A stretch of 64,000 bases of DNA, from the NCBI RefSeq assembly GCF_008369935.1, contig NZ_VTUZ01000007.1, positions 186,001 to 250,000 on the forward strand, written 5' to 3'. The notes beneath the pieces are model-generated. The model was not told the origin of the DNA. It saw nothing but the letters and a program-made list of their open reading frames with translations, and made no database searches. Shown piece after piece: positions 1 through 8,781 of this stretch (position 1 is the first letter of the stretch; every line of letters begins with the position of its first letter). The translations under genes were made by a program, and so were the position numbers. The DNA is from Paraburkholderia panacisoli (GTDB taxonomy: Bacteria; Pseudomonadota; Gammaproteobacteria; Burkholderiales; Burkholderiaceae).

Positions 1-421
1 GCGGCAGTTCGGTCTTGTCGATCACCCCTTCATAGCCGTCGCCGTACGGCAGCGCGCGCAGCGCGCCGTCGAGGCCGTAAGTCCAGCTGTGATACGGGCA
101 GGTGAAGCCTTTCGCATTGCCCTTGTGCTGTTCGCACACGGTCGCGCCACGATGACGGCAGCGGTTTTGCAGCACGTTGACCGCGCCGCTCTTGTCGCGC
201 ACCACGATCACCGGCTGGCGGCCGATCGTGGTGGTGCGGAAGTCGCCGGGATTCGGCAGTTCGCTTTCGTGCGCGACCCAGATCCACGTCTTGTAGAAAA
301 TGCGTTCGAGTTCGGCTTCGAAAACCGCCGGATCGTAGTACAGCGACGGGGCGACGCGGTCGGACTGCGCGCGCTGATACAACGCGCTCGTATCGACGGT
401 CTGATATGAGGATTCGCTCAT
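1..421 (-). CDS. Rieske ring-hydroxylating dioxygenase large subunit, N-terminal part
   Basis: The first 140 residues of an aromatic-ring-hydroxylating oxygenase alpha subunit are present; the gene runs off the window edge. The Rieske [2Fe-2S] motif is complete: C88-x-H90 and C108-x2-H111, within the typical CRHRG and CPYHSW contexts. The catalytic mononuclear-iron domain is outside the window. Such enzymes dihydroxylate benzoate, anthranilate, salicylate or related acids using electrons from a reductase. A LysR gene starts divergently 92 bp away, and catechol ortho-cleavage genes lie 9 kb downstream, so a catechol-yielding substrate is likely. The substrate itself cannot be decided from this part. 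The start ATG is the only good one before the conserved region. Confidence 0.9.
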   Translation of the reverse strand, partial: MSESSYQTVDTSALYQRAQSDRVAPSLYYDPAVFEAELERIFYKTWIWVAHESELPNPGDFRTTTIGRQPVIVVRDKSGAVNVLQNRCRHRGATVCEQHKGNAKGFTCPYHSWTYGLDGALRALPYGDGYEGVIDKTELP

Positions 422-482
422 GACGGTATAAGTGGGGTGGTCGATGGAACAAAGTCTCGCCGACCGTCTGATATGCGTCAAA

Positions 483-509
483 TTGATCTAAAATAAAAAC
501 TAAAATCAA
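483..509. promoter_or_regulatory. AT-rich inverted repeat in the oxygenase/LysR divergent promoter
   Basis: TTGAT (483-487) and ATCAA (505-509) flank a 17-bp A-rich spacer just before the LysR start at 514. LysR proteins often bind interrupted dyads in such divergent regions. The position close to the LysR start would suit autorepression. The dyad is short, so chance is possible. Confidence 0.3.
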
Positions 510-513
510 CCCC

Positions 514-1446
514 ATGGATATCTCGATGACCTCGCTGGATCACGTCGACCTCAACCTGCTGCGCGTTTTTCAGGCGATCGTCGAAGAGCGCAGCCTCACG
601 CGGGCCGGCCAGCGGCTTGCGCTATCGCAGCCGGCCATCAGTTATTCGCTGGGGCGTTTGCGCACGCTGTTCGACGACCCGCTGTTCATCCGCACGCGCG
701 TCGGCATGCAGCCCACGCCGATCGCGCTGGAGCTGTCGGGAATCGTGTCGCGTGCGCTCGACACGGTGCGCGAGGCGCTGCGCTACGCGGAGCATTTCGA
801 TCCGGCGGTGAGCACGCGCACGTTCCGGCTGTCGCTGTCGGACGCGGGCGAGCTGGCCTATCTGCCGCCCATCTGCGAGGCCTTGCACCGGCAGGCGCCG
901 CGCGTGAAATTGCGCATCGAGCCGTTGCCGGTCGAGGAAATCGAAGACGCGTTGCGCGCGAGCCGGCTCGATTTCGCGATCGGCAATCTGCCGACGCTGA
1001 CCGCTCGCACGCGGCATCAGGCGCTGTTCGAGGAGACGTATGTGTGCATGACCCGTAAACGGCGCGGCTTGCCGCGTACGAAGGAGCTGGGTCTGAAGGC
1101 GTTTCTGGATGCGTCGCACGTGCAGATCACGTCGGTCGAGCACAGCCATCACGCGCTCGACGACGAATTCCGCGCGCAAGGCGTGGGGCGTCATATCGCG
1201 CTGGAACTACCGCATTTCGTCGCGTTGCCGAGCGTGCTGGCCGTCACCGATCTGTTCGCGACACTGCCGCGCCGCCTCGCGCACATTTTCAATCGCGACG
1301 GCGGCTTTCATATCTATGAGTTGCCGGTGAACTTGCCGATCGCGGCGGTGACGATGCACTGGCACGAGCATTTCGACCAGGACGAAGGCAACGTCTGGCT
1401 GCGCAACCTGATGGCGGACATCGTGCGGCGCTTCGACGAGCATTGA
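514..1446 (+). CDS. LysR-family regulator, NahR/PcpR-like
   Basis: A 310-residue LysR transcription factor. The winged HTH covers roughly residues 10-70 (NLLRVFQAIVEERSLTRAG, then LALSQPAISYSLGRLR). The rest is a periplasmic-binding-protein-like effector domain. The opening DVNLLRVF-type pattern and the AISYSLGRLR helix are typical of the NahR/NodD/PcpR branch, which often controls aromatic catabolism. It is divergent from the Rieske oxygenase gene, so it probably controls that operon; this is inference from position. A second ATG lies at 526; neither start has a clear ribosome-binding site. The gene ends 13 bp from the convergent CatR-like gene. Confidence 0.9.
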   Translation: MDISMTSLDHVDLNLLRVFQAIVEERSLTRAGQRLALSQPAISYSLGRLRTLFDDPLFIRTRVGMQPTPIALELSGIVSRALDTVREALRYAEHFDPAVSTRTFRLSLSDAGELAYLPPICEALHRQAPRVKLRIEPLPVEEIEDALRASRLDFAIGNLPTLTARTRHQALFEETYVCMTRKRRGLPRTKELGLKAFLDASHVQITSVEHSHHALDDEFRAQGVGRHIALELPHFVALPSVLAVTDLFATLPRRLAHIFNRDGGFHIYELPVNLPIAAVTMHWHEHFDQDEGNVWLRNLMADIVRRFDEH

Positions 1447-1459
1447 GCCGCAAGCGGCG

Positions 1460-2347
1460 TCACGCACGCTTGAAGAGCTGGCGCGCGAGCGAACACATCA
1501 GCGTGGTGGCGGGCGATTCGTCCTGCAAACGGCGGCTCATGATGATCGGCGACGCAATGTTGGCCGCCGGAATCGGCCGGTACGTGACGCCGTGCGCGCG
1601 CAAGCCTTCCACGCTTTCCGGCACGAGGCACACGCCCACTTGCGCGGCCACCAGGCCCAGCGCGGTCTGCAACTCTCTCACTTCGTGGATCGCCTTCGGC
1701 TCCAGTGCATGATCGTGCAGCGCGGAGAGCTGCTGGTCGGCGTAGCTCGGGCGCGGGGTGCTCGGATAGACGATCAGCGTTTCCTGCGCCAGCGCGGCTA
1801 GCGTGAGCGGCTTCTTCTGGCGCGCGAGCGGATGGTCCTGCGGCAGTGCGGCGATCATCCGCTCCTCGACGAGCACTTCGCGCGCCAGTTGCGCGTCGTC
1901 GAAGCGCAGGCGGCCGAAGCCGACATCGATCCGGCCGCCTTTGAGCGCGCCCAGTTGTTCGATCGTGAACATTTCGATCAGCGACAGTTCGATATGCGGC
2001 GCGGCTTCGCGAAACGCGCGGATCACGGCGGGCAGCGCGCCGTACAGCGTGGACGGCACGAAGCCGATCACGATGCGCTCGGCCAGTTGCGCGAGCCGGC
2101 GCGTGAGCGGCGCGAGTTCATCGGCCTCGTCGATCAGGCGCTTCGCCTGCGCGTAGAAAATGCGGCCGGCTTCGGTCAGCCGCAGCGGACGCGAGCCGCG
2201 TTCGAACAGCGGCAGGCCGATGCTTTCCTCGATCTGCTGAATCTGCCGGCTCAGCGGCGGCTGTGTCATGTGCAGGCGATTGGCGGCCCGCGTGATGTTC
2301 ATCTCTTCGGCGACCGCGATGAAGTAGCGGAGTTGGCGAAGTTCCAT
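1460..2347 (-). CDS. catR: LysR-family regulator of catechol/benzoate type (CatR-like)
   Basis: A 295-residue LysR protein starting MELRQLRYFIAVAEEMNITRA, the opening shared by CatR, BenM, CatM and CbnR. This family senses cis,cis-muconate (and benzoate in BenM) and activates catechol ortho-cleavage genes. The ATG at 2347 has AGGGG just upstream; the reading frame is open further upstream, but that part is unlike the family. A matching ATGC-N7-GTAT box lies before catB at 8993. Unusually, catR is not next to catBAC: a SulP permease, a GntR gene and an ABC transporter lie between. The closest relative (CatR, BenM or a chlorocatechol regulator) cannot be settled without alignment. Confidence 0.85.
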   Translation of the reverse strand: MELRQLRYFIAVAEEMNITRAANRLHMTQPPLSRQIQQIEESIGLPLFERGSRPLRLTEAGRIFYAQAKRLIDEADELAPLTRRLAQLAERIVIGFVPSTLYGALPAVIRAFREAAPHIELSLIEMFTIEQLGALKGGRIDVGFGRLRFDDAQLAREVLVEERMIAALPQDHPLARQKKPLTLAALAQETLIVYPSTPRPSYADQQLSALHDHALEPKAIHEVRELQTALGLVAAQVGVCLVPESVEGLRAHGVTYRPIPAANIASPIIMSRRLQDESPATTLMCSLARQLFKRA

Positions 2348-2475
2348 GCATGCCCCTGAGGTGTAAAGGTTCTTATTGGTTTTGGACGTTGCCGTCCGAT
2401 CGCCGATGAGCGCCGTCGGCATGCGGTGGCTTCATGCGTTCCCTCGCTCATCATCGGGCCGCGTGCGCGAACGGC

Positions 2476-4245
2476 TCATGACTGCTGTGGGCCAGCACCG
2501 CGCTCGTCCACGACGACGCCCGATTCTCTCAGGTAGTCGTCGACAGCGCTTCCTATCGTGGGATGAAAGCTCCTGTCGCCAATGATGTCCATTAGCTCGA
2601 AGCGTATGAGCTTGTCACGCACCGGGTCCTTCATTTCGGCGAAGTGCAGGCGGATGCCGCGCTCGTCCAGGATTCGGCTCAGTTCCCTCAGCATGTCGGC
2701 GGAAGTCACGTCGACGCTGGTCACGGGCTCGGCCGCCACAACGACTCTTCGGACGGGCGTCGGGTACTCGGCGACAGCTTCCAGAAGACGATCCTGAAAC
2801 AGCTCGGCGTTCGCAAAGAAGAGCGGGGCGTCCCAGCGAAACAGCAGCAGCCCCGGAATTCTCCAGGCATGTGGATAGCGCTGCACGTCATGATAGCCGC
2901 GCAAACCTTCCACATGACCCAGAATCGCGTAATGAGGCCGCCAGCCGTCCCAGAGAAATTCGATGACCGCGATCACCACTGCGAGACAGATGCCCGGAAT
3001 CGCACCGAATACCGCGACACCCACGAAGCACGCGATCGAGAGCCAGAACTCCCACTGCTGGATGCGGTAAATACGCTTGAGGTCGGCGAATTCGAACAGG
3101 CCGAGCGCTGCGGCGATCACAACCGCGGCCAGCGCACTGGTGGGCAGATCGCGCAGCAGATTCGGCGCGGCGATCAGAAGCGTCGCGACCGCCAGCGCGC
3201 CCACCACGCCTGTCAACTGCGTGCGCGCGCCCGCTGCTTCGGCGACCGGCGTGCGTGACGCGCTGCTGCTGATCGGAAAGCCCTGAAAAAACCCTGCCGC
3301 GAGGTTCGCGACGCCGAGGCTCACCATTTCCTGATTCGGATCGACGCGATGGCGCAAACGCGCCGCGAAGGTGCGCGACAGCACACTGGTGTCCGCGAAA
3401 GAGATCAGCGCCACCGCGCAGCCGCCGAGCACGATCCTGATCAGATCGGCGCCGCTTGCCCACGGCAGCACGAAAGCCGGCAGACCTTGGGGAATCGTGC
3501 CGAGCACGCTCACGCCGAGCTTGTCGAGATTGAACACGGCGACGCACAGCGTCGCCAGCACGACGGCGATCAGCACGCCAGGCACTTTCTCGAAGCGCTT
3601 GAGCAACAGTATCAGCGCGAGACATGCCGCGCCGATCGCGAGGCTGTACCCATTGAATTGCCCGGCGGCGATGGCGCCAGCGACGCTCAGGATGGTGTTC
3701 ATCGGGCCTTTTGCTTCGCTGGAGACGCCGAAGACCCGGGGTAGCTGACTGATCAGAACGGTGATGGCGATACCGTTCATGTAGCCGTAGCGAATCGGTT
3801 TGGACAGCAGTTCGGTGATGAAGCCTAAATGCAGTAGCCCCATGACGATGCAGAAGAGTCCCGAGACGACCGCCATCATGCTCGCCACAGCGATCGCGCG
3901 CGCTGGATCGCCCGCGGCAATCGATACGATGACGGCGAGGATCGGCGCGGCCAGCGCGGAGTCCGGACCCAATACGAGAAGCCGGCTGGGACCGAAGACG
4001 GCGTAGGCAAGCAGCGGGACGATCGTCGCGTAGAGGCCATACACGCCGGGGACGCCGGAGGCCTCAGCATAGGCGATGCCGACCGGCACCAGCATCGTGG
4101 TCAACACGAGGCCGGCCGCGATGTCCTTCGGCAGCCAGGCGGCCTGATACTCCCTGAGCATTTGCAGACCCGGCAGCCAGCGCAGCCATCGTTGCGCGTG
4201 GCTCGCGGGATGCGCGTCGTGCGAAGTTGACCTGTCGGGTTGCAT
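2476..4245 (-). CDS. SulP-family inorganic anion permease with STAS domain
   Basis: A 589-residue SLC26/SulP transporter. About 10-14 hydrophobic segments cover residues 40-430, with the family signatures AGLVLTTMLVPVGIAYAEASG near the start and NLAAGFFQGFPISSSASRT in the middle. A cytoplasmic STAS domain covers roughly residues 450-570. Relatives move sulfate, bicarbonate or organic acids such as C4-dicarboxylates; the substrate cannot be read from sequence. It is a single gene. Its place between catR and the ABC operon may mean aromatic-acid or anion uptake, but nothing in the sequence proves this. Confidence 0.9.
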   Translation of the reverse strand: MQPDRSTSHDAHPASHAQRWLRWLPGLQMLREYQAAWLPKDIAAGLVLTTMLVPVGIAYAEASGVPGVYGLYATIVPLLAYAVFGPSRLLVLGPDSALAAPILAVIVSIAAGDPARAIAVASMMAVVSGLFCIVMGLLHLGFITELLSKPIRYGYMNGIAITVLISQLPRVFGVSSEAKGPMNTILSVAGAIAAGQFNGYSLAIGAACLALILLLKRFEKVPGVLIAVVLATLCVAVFNLDKLGVSVLGTIPQGLPAFVLPWASGADLIRIVLGGCAVALISFADTSVLSRTFAARLRHRVDPNQEMVSLGVANLAAGFFQGFPISSSASRTPVAEAAGARTQLTGVVGALAVATLLIAAPNLLRDLPTSALAAVVIAAALGLFEFADLKRIYRIQQWEFWLSIACFVGVAVFGAIPGICLAVVIAVIEFLWDGWRPHYAILGHVEGLRGYHDVQRYPHAWRIPGLLLFRWDAPLFFANAELFQDRLLEAVAEYPTPVRRVVVAAEPVTSVDVTSADMLRELSRILDERGIRLHFAEMKDPVRDKLIRFELMDIIGDRSFHPTIGSAVDDYLRESGVVVDERGAGPQQS

Positions 4246-4548
4246 GAGTCGGCTATTTGCGTCGGATCGCGGTCACGCGGGAGAGAAGATGCACATTGTC
4301 CAACAGGAAGAATAGTGCAGACCCTGGCTAAGACAATAGGCGGTGACATAAGCCGCGAGTGGTTGCCCCTTCTGAACCTCACCGACTCCGCACGTGATGA
4401 GGGTCGCGAGCAATCCGGCTACGCCCGGCATCGGCGACGTGTTGAAGCATCGCGCTCATGCACGTCAGCATCGAGATGACCGCCGTGCTGCTTGCCGTCG
4501 ATGAAACGGTGCTGACTCGATGGCGCGGCGAAGGTGGGGCAGTCAAGG

Positions 4549-4564
4549 ATGTCAGTCCTGACAT
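4549..4564. promoter_or_regulatory. 16-bp palindrome upstream of the GntR gene
   Basis: ATGTCAG-TC-CTGACAT is a perfect 7-bp dyad with a 2-bp centre, 45 bp before the proposed GntR start. TATGCT at 4584 could be a -10 element just downstream. It may be an autoregulatory site, although it differs from the TAGT-N3-ACTA boxes before the transporter. The remaining sequence from 4246 to 4609 shows no convincing gene. Confidence 0.35.
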
Positions 4565-4609
4565 GCAGCGTGATATCGCGTGCTATGCTTGATTACGCAT
4601 CGGCGCTCC

Positions 4610-5440
4610 ATGCAGCAGAAGCCTGTCCGGGTCGACAACGGAGTCAATGCCGTGTCAAACGCCGAACAGATCGGAGCAGAACCGAACGGTGCACGACCGC
4701 GAGCTCCGGGCATGGACTATCGTCATCTGCAACAGCGCAAGAGCATGCATGGCCGCATTGTGCAGGAGCTTGGCATGGGCATCGTCAGCGGCAAGCTGCA
4801 ACCGGGCCGCCGCTTGCCGGCCGAGGCCGTGCTGTGCGAAGGCTATGGCGTGAGCCGCCCGGTATTGCGCGAGGCGACGCGCGTGCTGGCCGCGAAAGGG
4901 CTCGTCGTGTCCAAGCCGAGGGTGGGCAGTGTGGTGAGACCGCGCGCGGACTGGCATATGCTCGATCCGGATGTGCTGTACTGGACCATCAGCAGCGTTC
5001 CGGAAGGCGAATTCTTCAGCTCGCTTCTGACCGTGCGCCGCGTCATCGAGCCCGCGGCGGCGGCGCTCGCCGCCACCGCGGCGACCAGCGACGACCTTGC
5101 GCGGATCGCATCCGCGTATGACCGGATGGAACGCGCGGGAACGGCGAGCGAGCTGCTGGACCCGGACCTCGAGTTTCATCGCGCGATCATGGCGGCGACT
5201 CATAACGACATGCTGGCCTACATCGGCAATATGCTGTCGCTCGCGCTGTCGGAATCGATCCGACTGACAAGCCGTCATCCGGACACGCATGCGCTGTCGC
5301 TGCCTCGGCACAAAGCGATCCTCACCGCAATCCAGAATCGCGACCCGCTGGGCGCGCGGCATGCCAGTCTGGTTCAACTCGAAAACGCCCGCGCGGATGC
5401 CGAGAGCATTCTGGAGCTCGGCATCCATCATCCGGCGTGA
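4610..5440 (+). CDS. FadR-subfamily GntR transcriptional regulator
   Basis: A GntR protein with an N-terminal winged HTH (GKLQPGRRLPAEAVLCEGYG, then VSRPVLREATRVLAAKGLV) and a C-terminal all-helical FCD ligand domain. The domain has the usual metal or ligand positions, such as LEFHRAIMAATHN and a later RHKAIL histidine. FadR-branch regulators usually repress sugar-acid or organic-acid genes and release on ligand binding. The start is uncertain: ATG 4610 gives 276 residues and ATG 4712 gives 242; neither has a strong Shine-Dalgarno. It lies upstream of and co-directional with the ABC transporter, and two boxes of its family's consensus precede that operon. Confidence 0.88.
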   Translation: MQQKPVRVDNGVNAVSNAEQIGAEPNGARPRAPGMDYRHLQQRKSMHGRIVQELGMGIVSGKLQPGRRLPAEAVLCEGYGVSRPVLREATRVLAAKGLVVSKPRVGSVVRPRADWHMLDPDVLYWTISSVPEGEFFSSLLTVRRVIEPAAAALAATAATSDDLARIASAYDRMERAGTASELLDPDLEFHRAIMAATHNDMLAYIGNMLSLALSESIRLTSRHPDTHALSLPRHKAILTAIQNRDPLGARHASLVQLENARADAESILELGIHHPA

Positions 5441-5481
5441 CGGCTTTTGCGTCCCGCCTGTGCTTCTCATGGTCTGCTTAG

Positions 5482-5494
5482 ATAGTATTACTAT
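5482..5494. promoter_or_regulatory. FadR/GntR-type operator, distal copy
   Basis: ATAGTATTACTAT is a perfect 13-bp palindrome. Its core TAGT-ATT-ACTA fits the T-N-GT-N3-AC-N-A consensus known for FadR-branch GntR operators. It lies 42 bp after the regulator's stop codon. A second copy with the same arms lies at 5742. Confidence 0.55.
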
Positions 5495-5741
5495 TGATGC
5501 GGCGTGCCGGGCCGAGTCTGCGCGGGTAAGGGAGAGAAAGGCCCGTGGAGAAGTCCTTGCCCTCAAGCTCAATTCGCTGCCGTCACGATACAGGCAGGTA
5601 GCGCCGCAAATTGTTGCATCGCAAGCATGACATGCAAAACGCTGCTGCAACCGCGCCGCTCCAGCCATCACGGTCTTTCGGCACCAACTCGTCGCCCGCT
5701 CCGATGGCGTTGTCACGGACCATACTCCAGCGCTCTTCAAA

Positions 5742-5752
5742 TAGTCGGACTA
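5742..5752. promoter_or_regulatory. FadR/GntR-type operator, promoter-proximal copy
   Basis: TAGT-CGG-ACTA has the same arms as the 5482 site. TATACA at 5761-5766 is a plausible -10 element, which places this operator between the -35 and -10 regions, a classical repressor position. The gap 5441-5933 contains no supported gene, so its content is mainly this control region and a leader of about 160 nt. Confidence 0.55.
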
Positions 5753-5933
5753 GTTAAGGGTATACATTGATTGAGGGTAAAAGCGCGTGATATAGGATTT
5801 TCCTCAGGGTCGTCAGGCGCACGCGCATGCACACGCGTTTTGTGGAGTGTGGTGGGGCCCGGCACTGGCGCTTTCCTGGCCTGCGCCGTCATGCACAGCG
5901 AGTTATTCCATAACCGAGAGACTGGAGACTGAC

Positions 5934-7013
5934 ATGGCGGAAGAGCAGGAAGGCCAGGAGCAGGTGCAACGCACGCGCCGTGGATTGTTGCAAAGCGCGG
6001 GTCTCGGTGCAGCGCTAGCCATGTTCGGCGGAGCGTTGACGCCGGCGCAAGCCGCAGAGGCGAGCCCATTTCCGGAACACAAGCGCTGGAAGATCGTATT
6101 CGTCAACCACGTCACGACGAATCCGTTCTTCGTTCCCACGCAATACGGCATTCAGGATTCCACGAGCCTGCTCGGGATGGACTTTCAGTGGACCGGGTCA
6201 GCCAATGCCGACATTGCCCAGATGGTGAATGCGGTCAACGCGGCGATCGCGGGTAAGGCCGACGCCATTGCCGTGCCGATCGTCGATCCGAAGGCGTTCG
6301 ACAAACCGATCCAGGCGGCGCTCGACGCCGGCATTCCGGTATTCGCGTACAACGCCGACGCGCCGCAAGGCACGTCCAATCCGCGCCTCTCGTATATCGG
6401 CCAGGATCTGTATCTGTCCGGGTATCAGATGGGCGAGCGCATCGTCAGCCTCATCGATAGCGGTATGGTCGCCATCTTCATCGCGACGCCGGGGCAGCTC
6501 AACATTCAGCCTCGGCTGGACGGCGCGGTAGCTGCGATCAAGAAGTCGGGCAAGAAGATCGACGTGGAGACCATCGCGACCGGCGCGACCGTCAACGAAG
6601 AACTCTCGAAGATCAAGTCGTTCTATCTCGGCCACCAGGATGTGAAGGGCATGTTCGCGGTCGACGCCGGCAGCACCCAGGGCGTGGCCGAAGTGATGAA
6701 GGCGTCGAACCTGCCTGCGAAGGGCGTGCACGGCGGCGGCTTCGACCTGTTGCCGCGCACGGTCCAGCTGATCCATGAAGGCTTTCTGGACTTCACGATC
6801 GATCAGCAGCCCTACGTGCAGGGTTTTTACACCGTGGTTCAGGCATTCGTGTTCCTGTCGTCCGGCGGACTGGTTGGTCCGGCCAATGTGAACACGGGTC
6901 TGAAATTCGTCACTAAAGACACGGTCGAGCCTTACCTGAACACGTCGACGCGCTATGAAGGCAAGAGCACCAAGCCGCAGATCGTGCCGCACTCGGGCGC
7001 GATCAAGGGATGA
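5934..7013 (+). CDS. sugar ABC transporter, periplasmic binding protein (CUT2/RbsB family) with Tat signal
   Basis: A 359-residue type-1 periplasmic binding protein. The N-terminus has a twin-arginine signal, RTRRGLLQSAG, followed by a hydrophobic stretch ending near AQAAEA. The mature part starts KIVFVNHVTTNPFFVPTQYG, like RbsB-type proteins, and contains DAIAVPIVDPKAF and GIPVFAYNADA. ATG 5934 is preceded by GGAG. Translation is coupled to the permease by a 4-bp ATGA overlap at 7010. The ligand is probably a sugar or related carbohydrate acid, not identified. Tat export of a sugar-binding protein is less common than Sec export. Confidence 0.9.
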   Translation: MAEEQEGQEQVQRTRRGLLQSAGLGAALAMFGGALTPAQAAEASPFPEHKRWKIVFVNHVTTNPFFVPTQYGIQDSTSLLGMDFQWTGSANADIAQMVNAVNAAIAGKADAIAVPIVDPKAFDKPIQAALDAGIPVFAYNADAPQGTSNPRLSYIGQDLYLSGYQMGERIVSLIDSGMVAIFIATPGQLNIQPRLDGAVAAIKKSGKKIDVETIATGATVNEELSKIKSFYLGHQDVKGMFAVDAGSTQGVAEVMKASNLPAKGVHGGGFDLLPRTVQLIHEGFLDFTIDQQPYVQGFYTVVQAFVFLSSGGLVGPANVNTGLKFVTKDTVEPYLNTSTRYEGKSTKPQIVPHSGAIKG

Positions 7014-8011
7014 CGTCTTCTGTGGCGGAAAAATCGAAACCTCACGAACGCCGGCGGTTATGGTCCAGACCGGTCTGGCGTTCGAGCGAGATTCGCATCC
7101 TCGCGGTTGCGCTCATCCTGTGCGCCTACTTCGAAACCGCCAATCGTGACTTTCTGCTGACGGGCGCGAGTCTGGAGAACCTGTCGCAATTCATCGCGCC
7201 GGTTGCGATCATTGCGTTTGGCGAAATCATGCTGATGATCGGCGGGGAGATCGATCTCTCCGCCGGGATGGTGTTCGCGTTCGCGCCGTTCGTCATGTAT
7301 TTCGCCAACGAGGCCGGTTTGCCTGTGTGGGTCGCCGTGCTCGCCGGGCTGCTCGCGGCGGCCGTGGTCGGGCTGATCAACGGCGCGGTGACGGTGTATC
7401 TGCGCATTCCATCCTTCGTCACCACGCTCGGCACGCTCTTCTTCGTCAACGGCTTCACGCTGACGATTTCCCGAGGCACGCCGGTTTCACCGCCGGAAGG
7501 TACACGGTTTTCGGCGATCATGGGCGCATGGGGCTACAGCGAGATCATCTGGACGCTCGTGATCGCGGCCGTCATGCACATTCTGCTGCGCCATACGCGC
7601 TGGGGCTTGCATACGATTGCAGGTGGCGCGAATCCGCTCGGCGCGAGCGAAGCGGGCATTCATGTCAACCGCCTGAAACTCGGCAACTTCATTCTCGCCG
7701 CGGTGCTCGCGGGCTTCACAGGCATTCTCGAAGCGTTCCGGATCACCTCGATCGATCCGCAAGCGGGCGGCAACCAGATCATGTTTCTGGCCGTGGCCGC
7801 AGCGGTGATCGGCGGCACGCCGCTCGCCGGCGGATCGGGCACGATCATCGGCGGTCTGATCGGCGCGGCGGTCCTCGGCATTCTCAATGACGGGTTCACG
7901 CTGATCGGCATCAACGCGTTCACCTTCAATATGATTCTCGGCGCCGCCATTCTCGCGGCGATGATCTTCAACATTCATGTGGTCCGTCTCGCGCGCAAGG
8001 GAGAGCTTTGA
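7010..8011 (+). CDS. sugar ABC transporter permease (RbsC-like)
   Basis: A 333-residue inner-membrane permease with about 8-10 hydrophobic segments and family motifs: GEIMLMIGGEIDLSAGMVFA near residue 75, a middle SFVTTLGTLFFVNG, and AAAVIGGTPLAGGSGTIIG near the end. It starts within the stop codon of the binding protein (ATGA) and its TGA overlaps the ATPase ATG by one base, so the three genes are translationally coupled. It would form a homodimeric channel, as a single permease gene is present. The N-terminal 25 residues are polar and charged, ahead of the first membrane segment. Confidence 0.92.
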   Translation: MTSSVAEKSKPHERRRLWSRPVWRSSEIRILAVALILCAYFETANRDFLLTGASLENLSQFIAPVAIIAFGEIMLMIGGEIDLSAGMVFAFAPFVMYFANEAGLPVWVAVLAGLLAAAVVGLINGAVTVYLRIPSFVTTLGTLFFVNGFTLTISRGTPVSPPEGTRFSAIMGAWGYSEIIWTLVIAAVMHILLRHTRWGLHTIAGGANPLGASEAGIHVNRLKLGNFILAAVLAGFTGILEAFRITSIDPQAGGNQIMFLAVAAAVIGGTPLAGGSGTIIGGLIGAAVLGILNDGFTLIGINAFTFNMILGAAILAAMIFNIHVVRLARKGEL

Positions 8012-8781
8012 TGTCCGAGCTTGCGGAAGCCTTGCGCGGCGAGGACATCGTCAAGCGTTTCGGCGCGGTCACGGCGCTCGATGGGGTGTCGCTGACGCTC
8101 AGGCCCGGTGAGATTCTCGGCGTGCTCGGCGACAACGGCGCGGGCAAGTCGACGTTGATCAAGATTCTGACCGGCTTTCATCAGCAGACGAGCGGCAAGC
8201 TCTTCGTGCACGGCGTGGAAACAATGCTTCGCTCGGTCGATCATGCCCGCTCGCTGGGGATCGAATGCGTGTATCAGGATCTGGCGCTGGCAAACTCGCT
8301 GAGCATTTATCACAACATGTTCCTGAATCGCGAGATCATCCGGCGCGGTCCGTTCCGTTTGCTGGACAACCGCGCGATGCGCAAGCGCGCCGCTGAATGT
8401 CTCGAAGAGATCGGCGTGCATGTGCCGTCGGTCGAGCTGCCGGTCGAGCAACTCTCCGGTGGACAGCGCCAGGCAATCGCAGTCGCTCGCGCGGTCAATT
8501 CGGATGCAAAGATTCTGCTGCTGGACGAACCGCTCGCGGCAATGGGTGCCCGCGAAGCCGGGCTTATCATCGATCTGATCTTGCGGCTCAAGGAGAAGGG
8601 CGGGCTGTCCATCATCATGATCATGCACAACTATGCGCAGACGCTCGATATCGCCGATCGCGTGATGCTGATGCAGCGCGGCCGCGTGACGTATCAGCGG
8701 GAGGCCGCGAGCACATCGGTCGCGGAGTTGATGGATATCGTGCGGCGCGAGTATCGGGCGATGCGAACCTCGGCGCAGTGA
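8011..8781 (+). CDS. sugar ABC transporter ATPase, single nucleotide-binding domain (FrcA-like)
   Basis: A 256-residue ATPase with Walker A GDNGAGKST, Q-loop VYQD, signature LSGGQRQ, Walker B ILLLDEP and a switch histidine in IIMIMHNYAQ. Many CUT2 ATPases are double-length (RbsA about 500 residues); this one has one domain, like FrcA. After Walker B the usual acidic stretch reads LLDEPLAAMG. The start overlaps the permease stop. The gene closes the operon. Hairpin GCCCGG-TGCCG-CCGGGC lies at 8803-8819, but without a T-run it is only a weak terminator candidate. Confidence 0.92.
   Translation: MSELAEALRGEDIVKRFGAVTALDGVSLTLRPGEILGVLGDNGAGKSTLIKILTGFHQQTSGKLFVHGVETMLRSVDHARSLGIECVYQDLALANSLSIYHNMFLNREIIRRGPFRLLDNRAMRKRAAECLEEIGVHVPSVELPVEQLSGGQRQAIAVARAVNSDAKILLLDEPLAAMGAREAGLIIDLILRLKEKGGLSIIMIMHNYAQTLDIADRVMLMQRGRVTYQREAASTSVAELMDIVRREYRAMRTSAQ

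Noticed and set aside
4458..4592. A 44-codon plus-strand frame ending before the GntR gene
   Set aside because: It has no good ribosome-binding site, no recognised family and overlaps the palindrome region; support is too weak.
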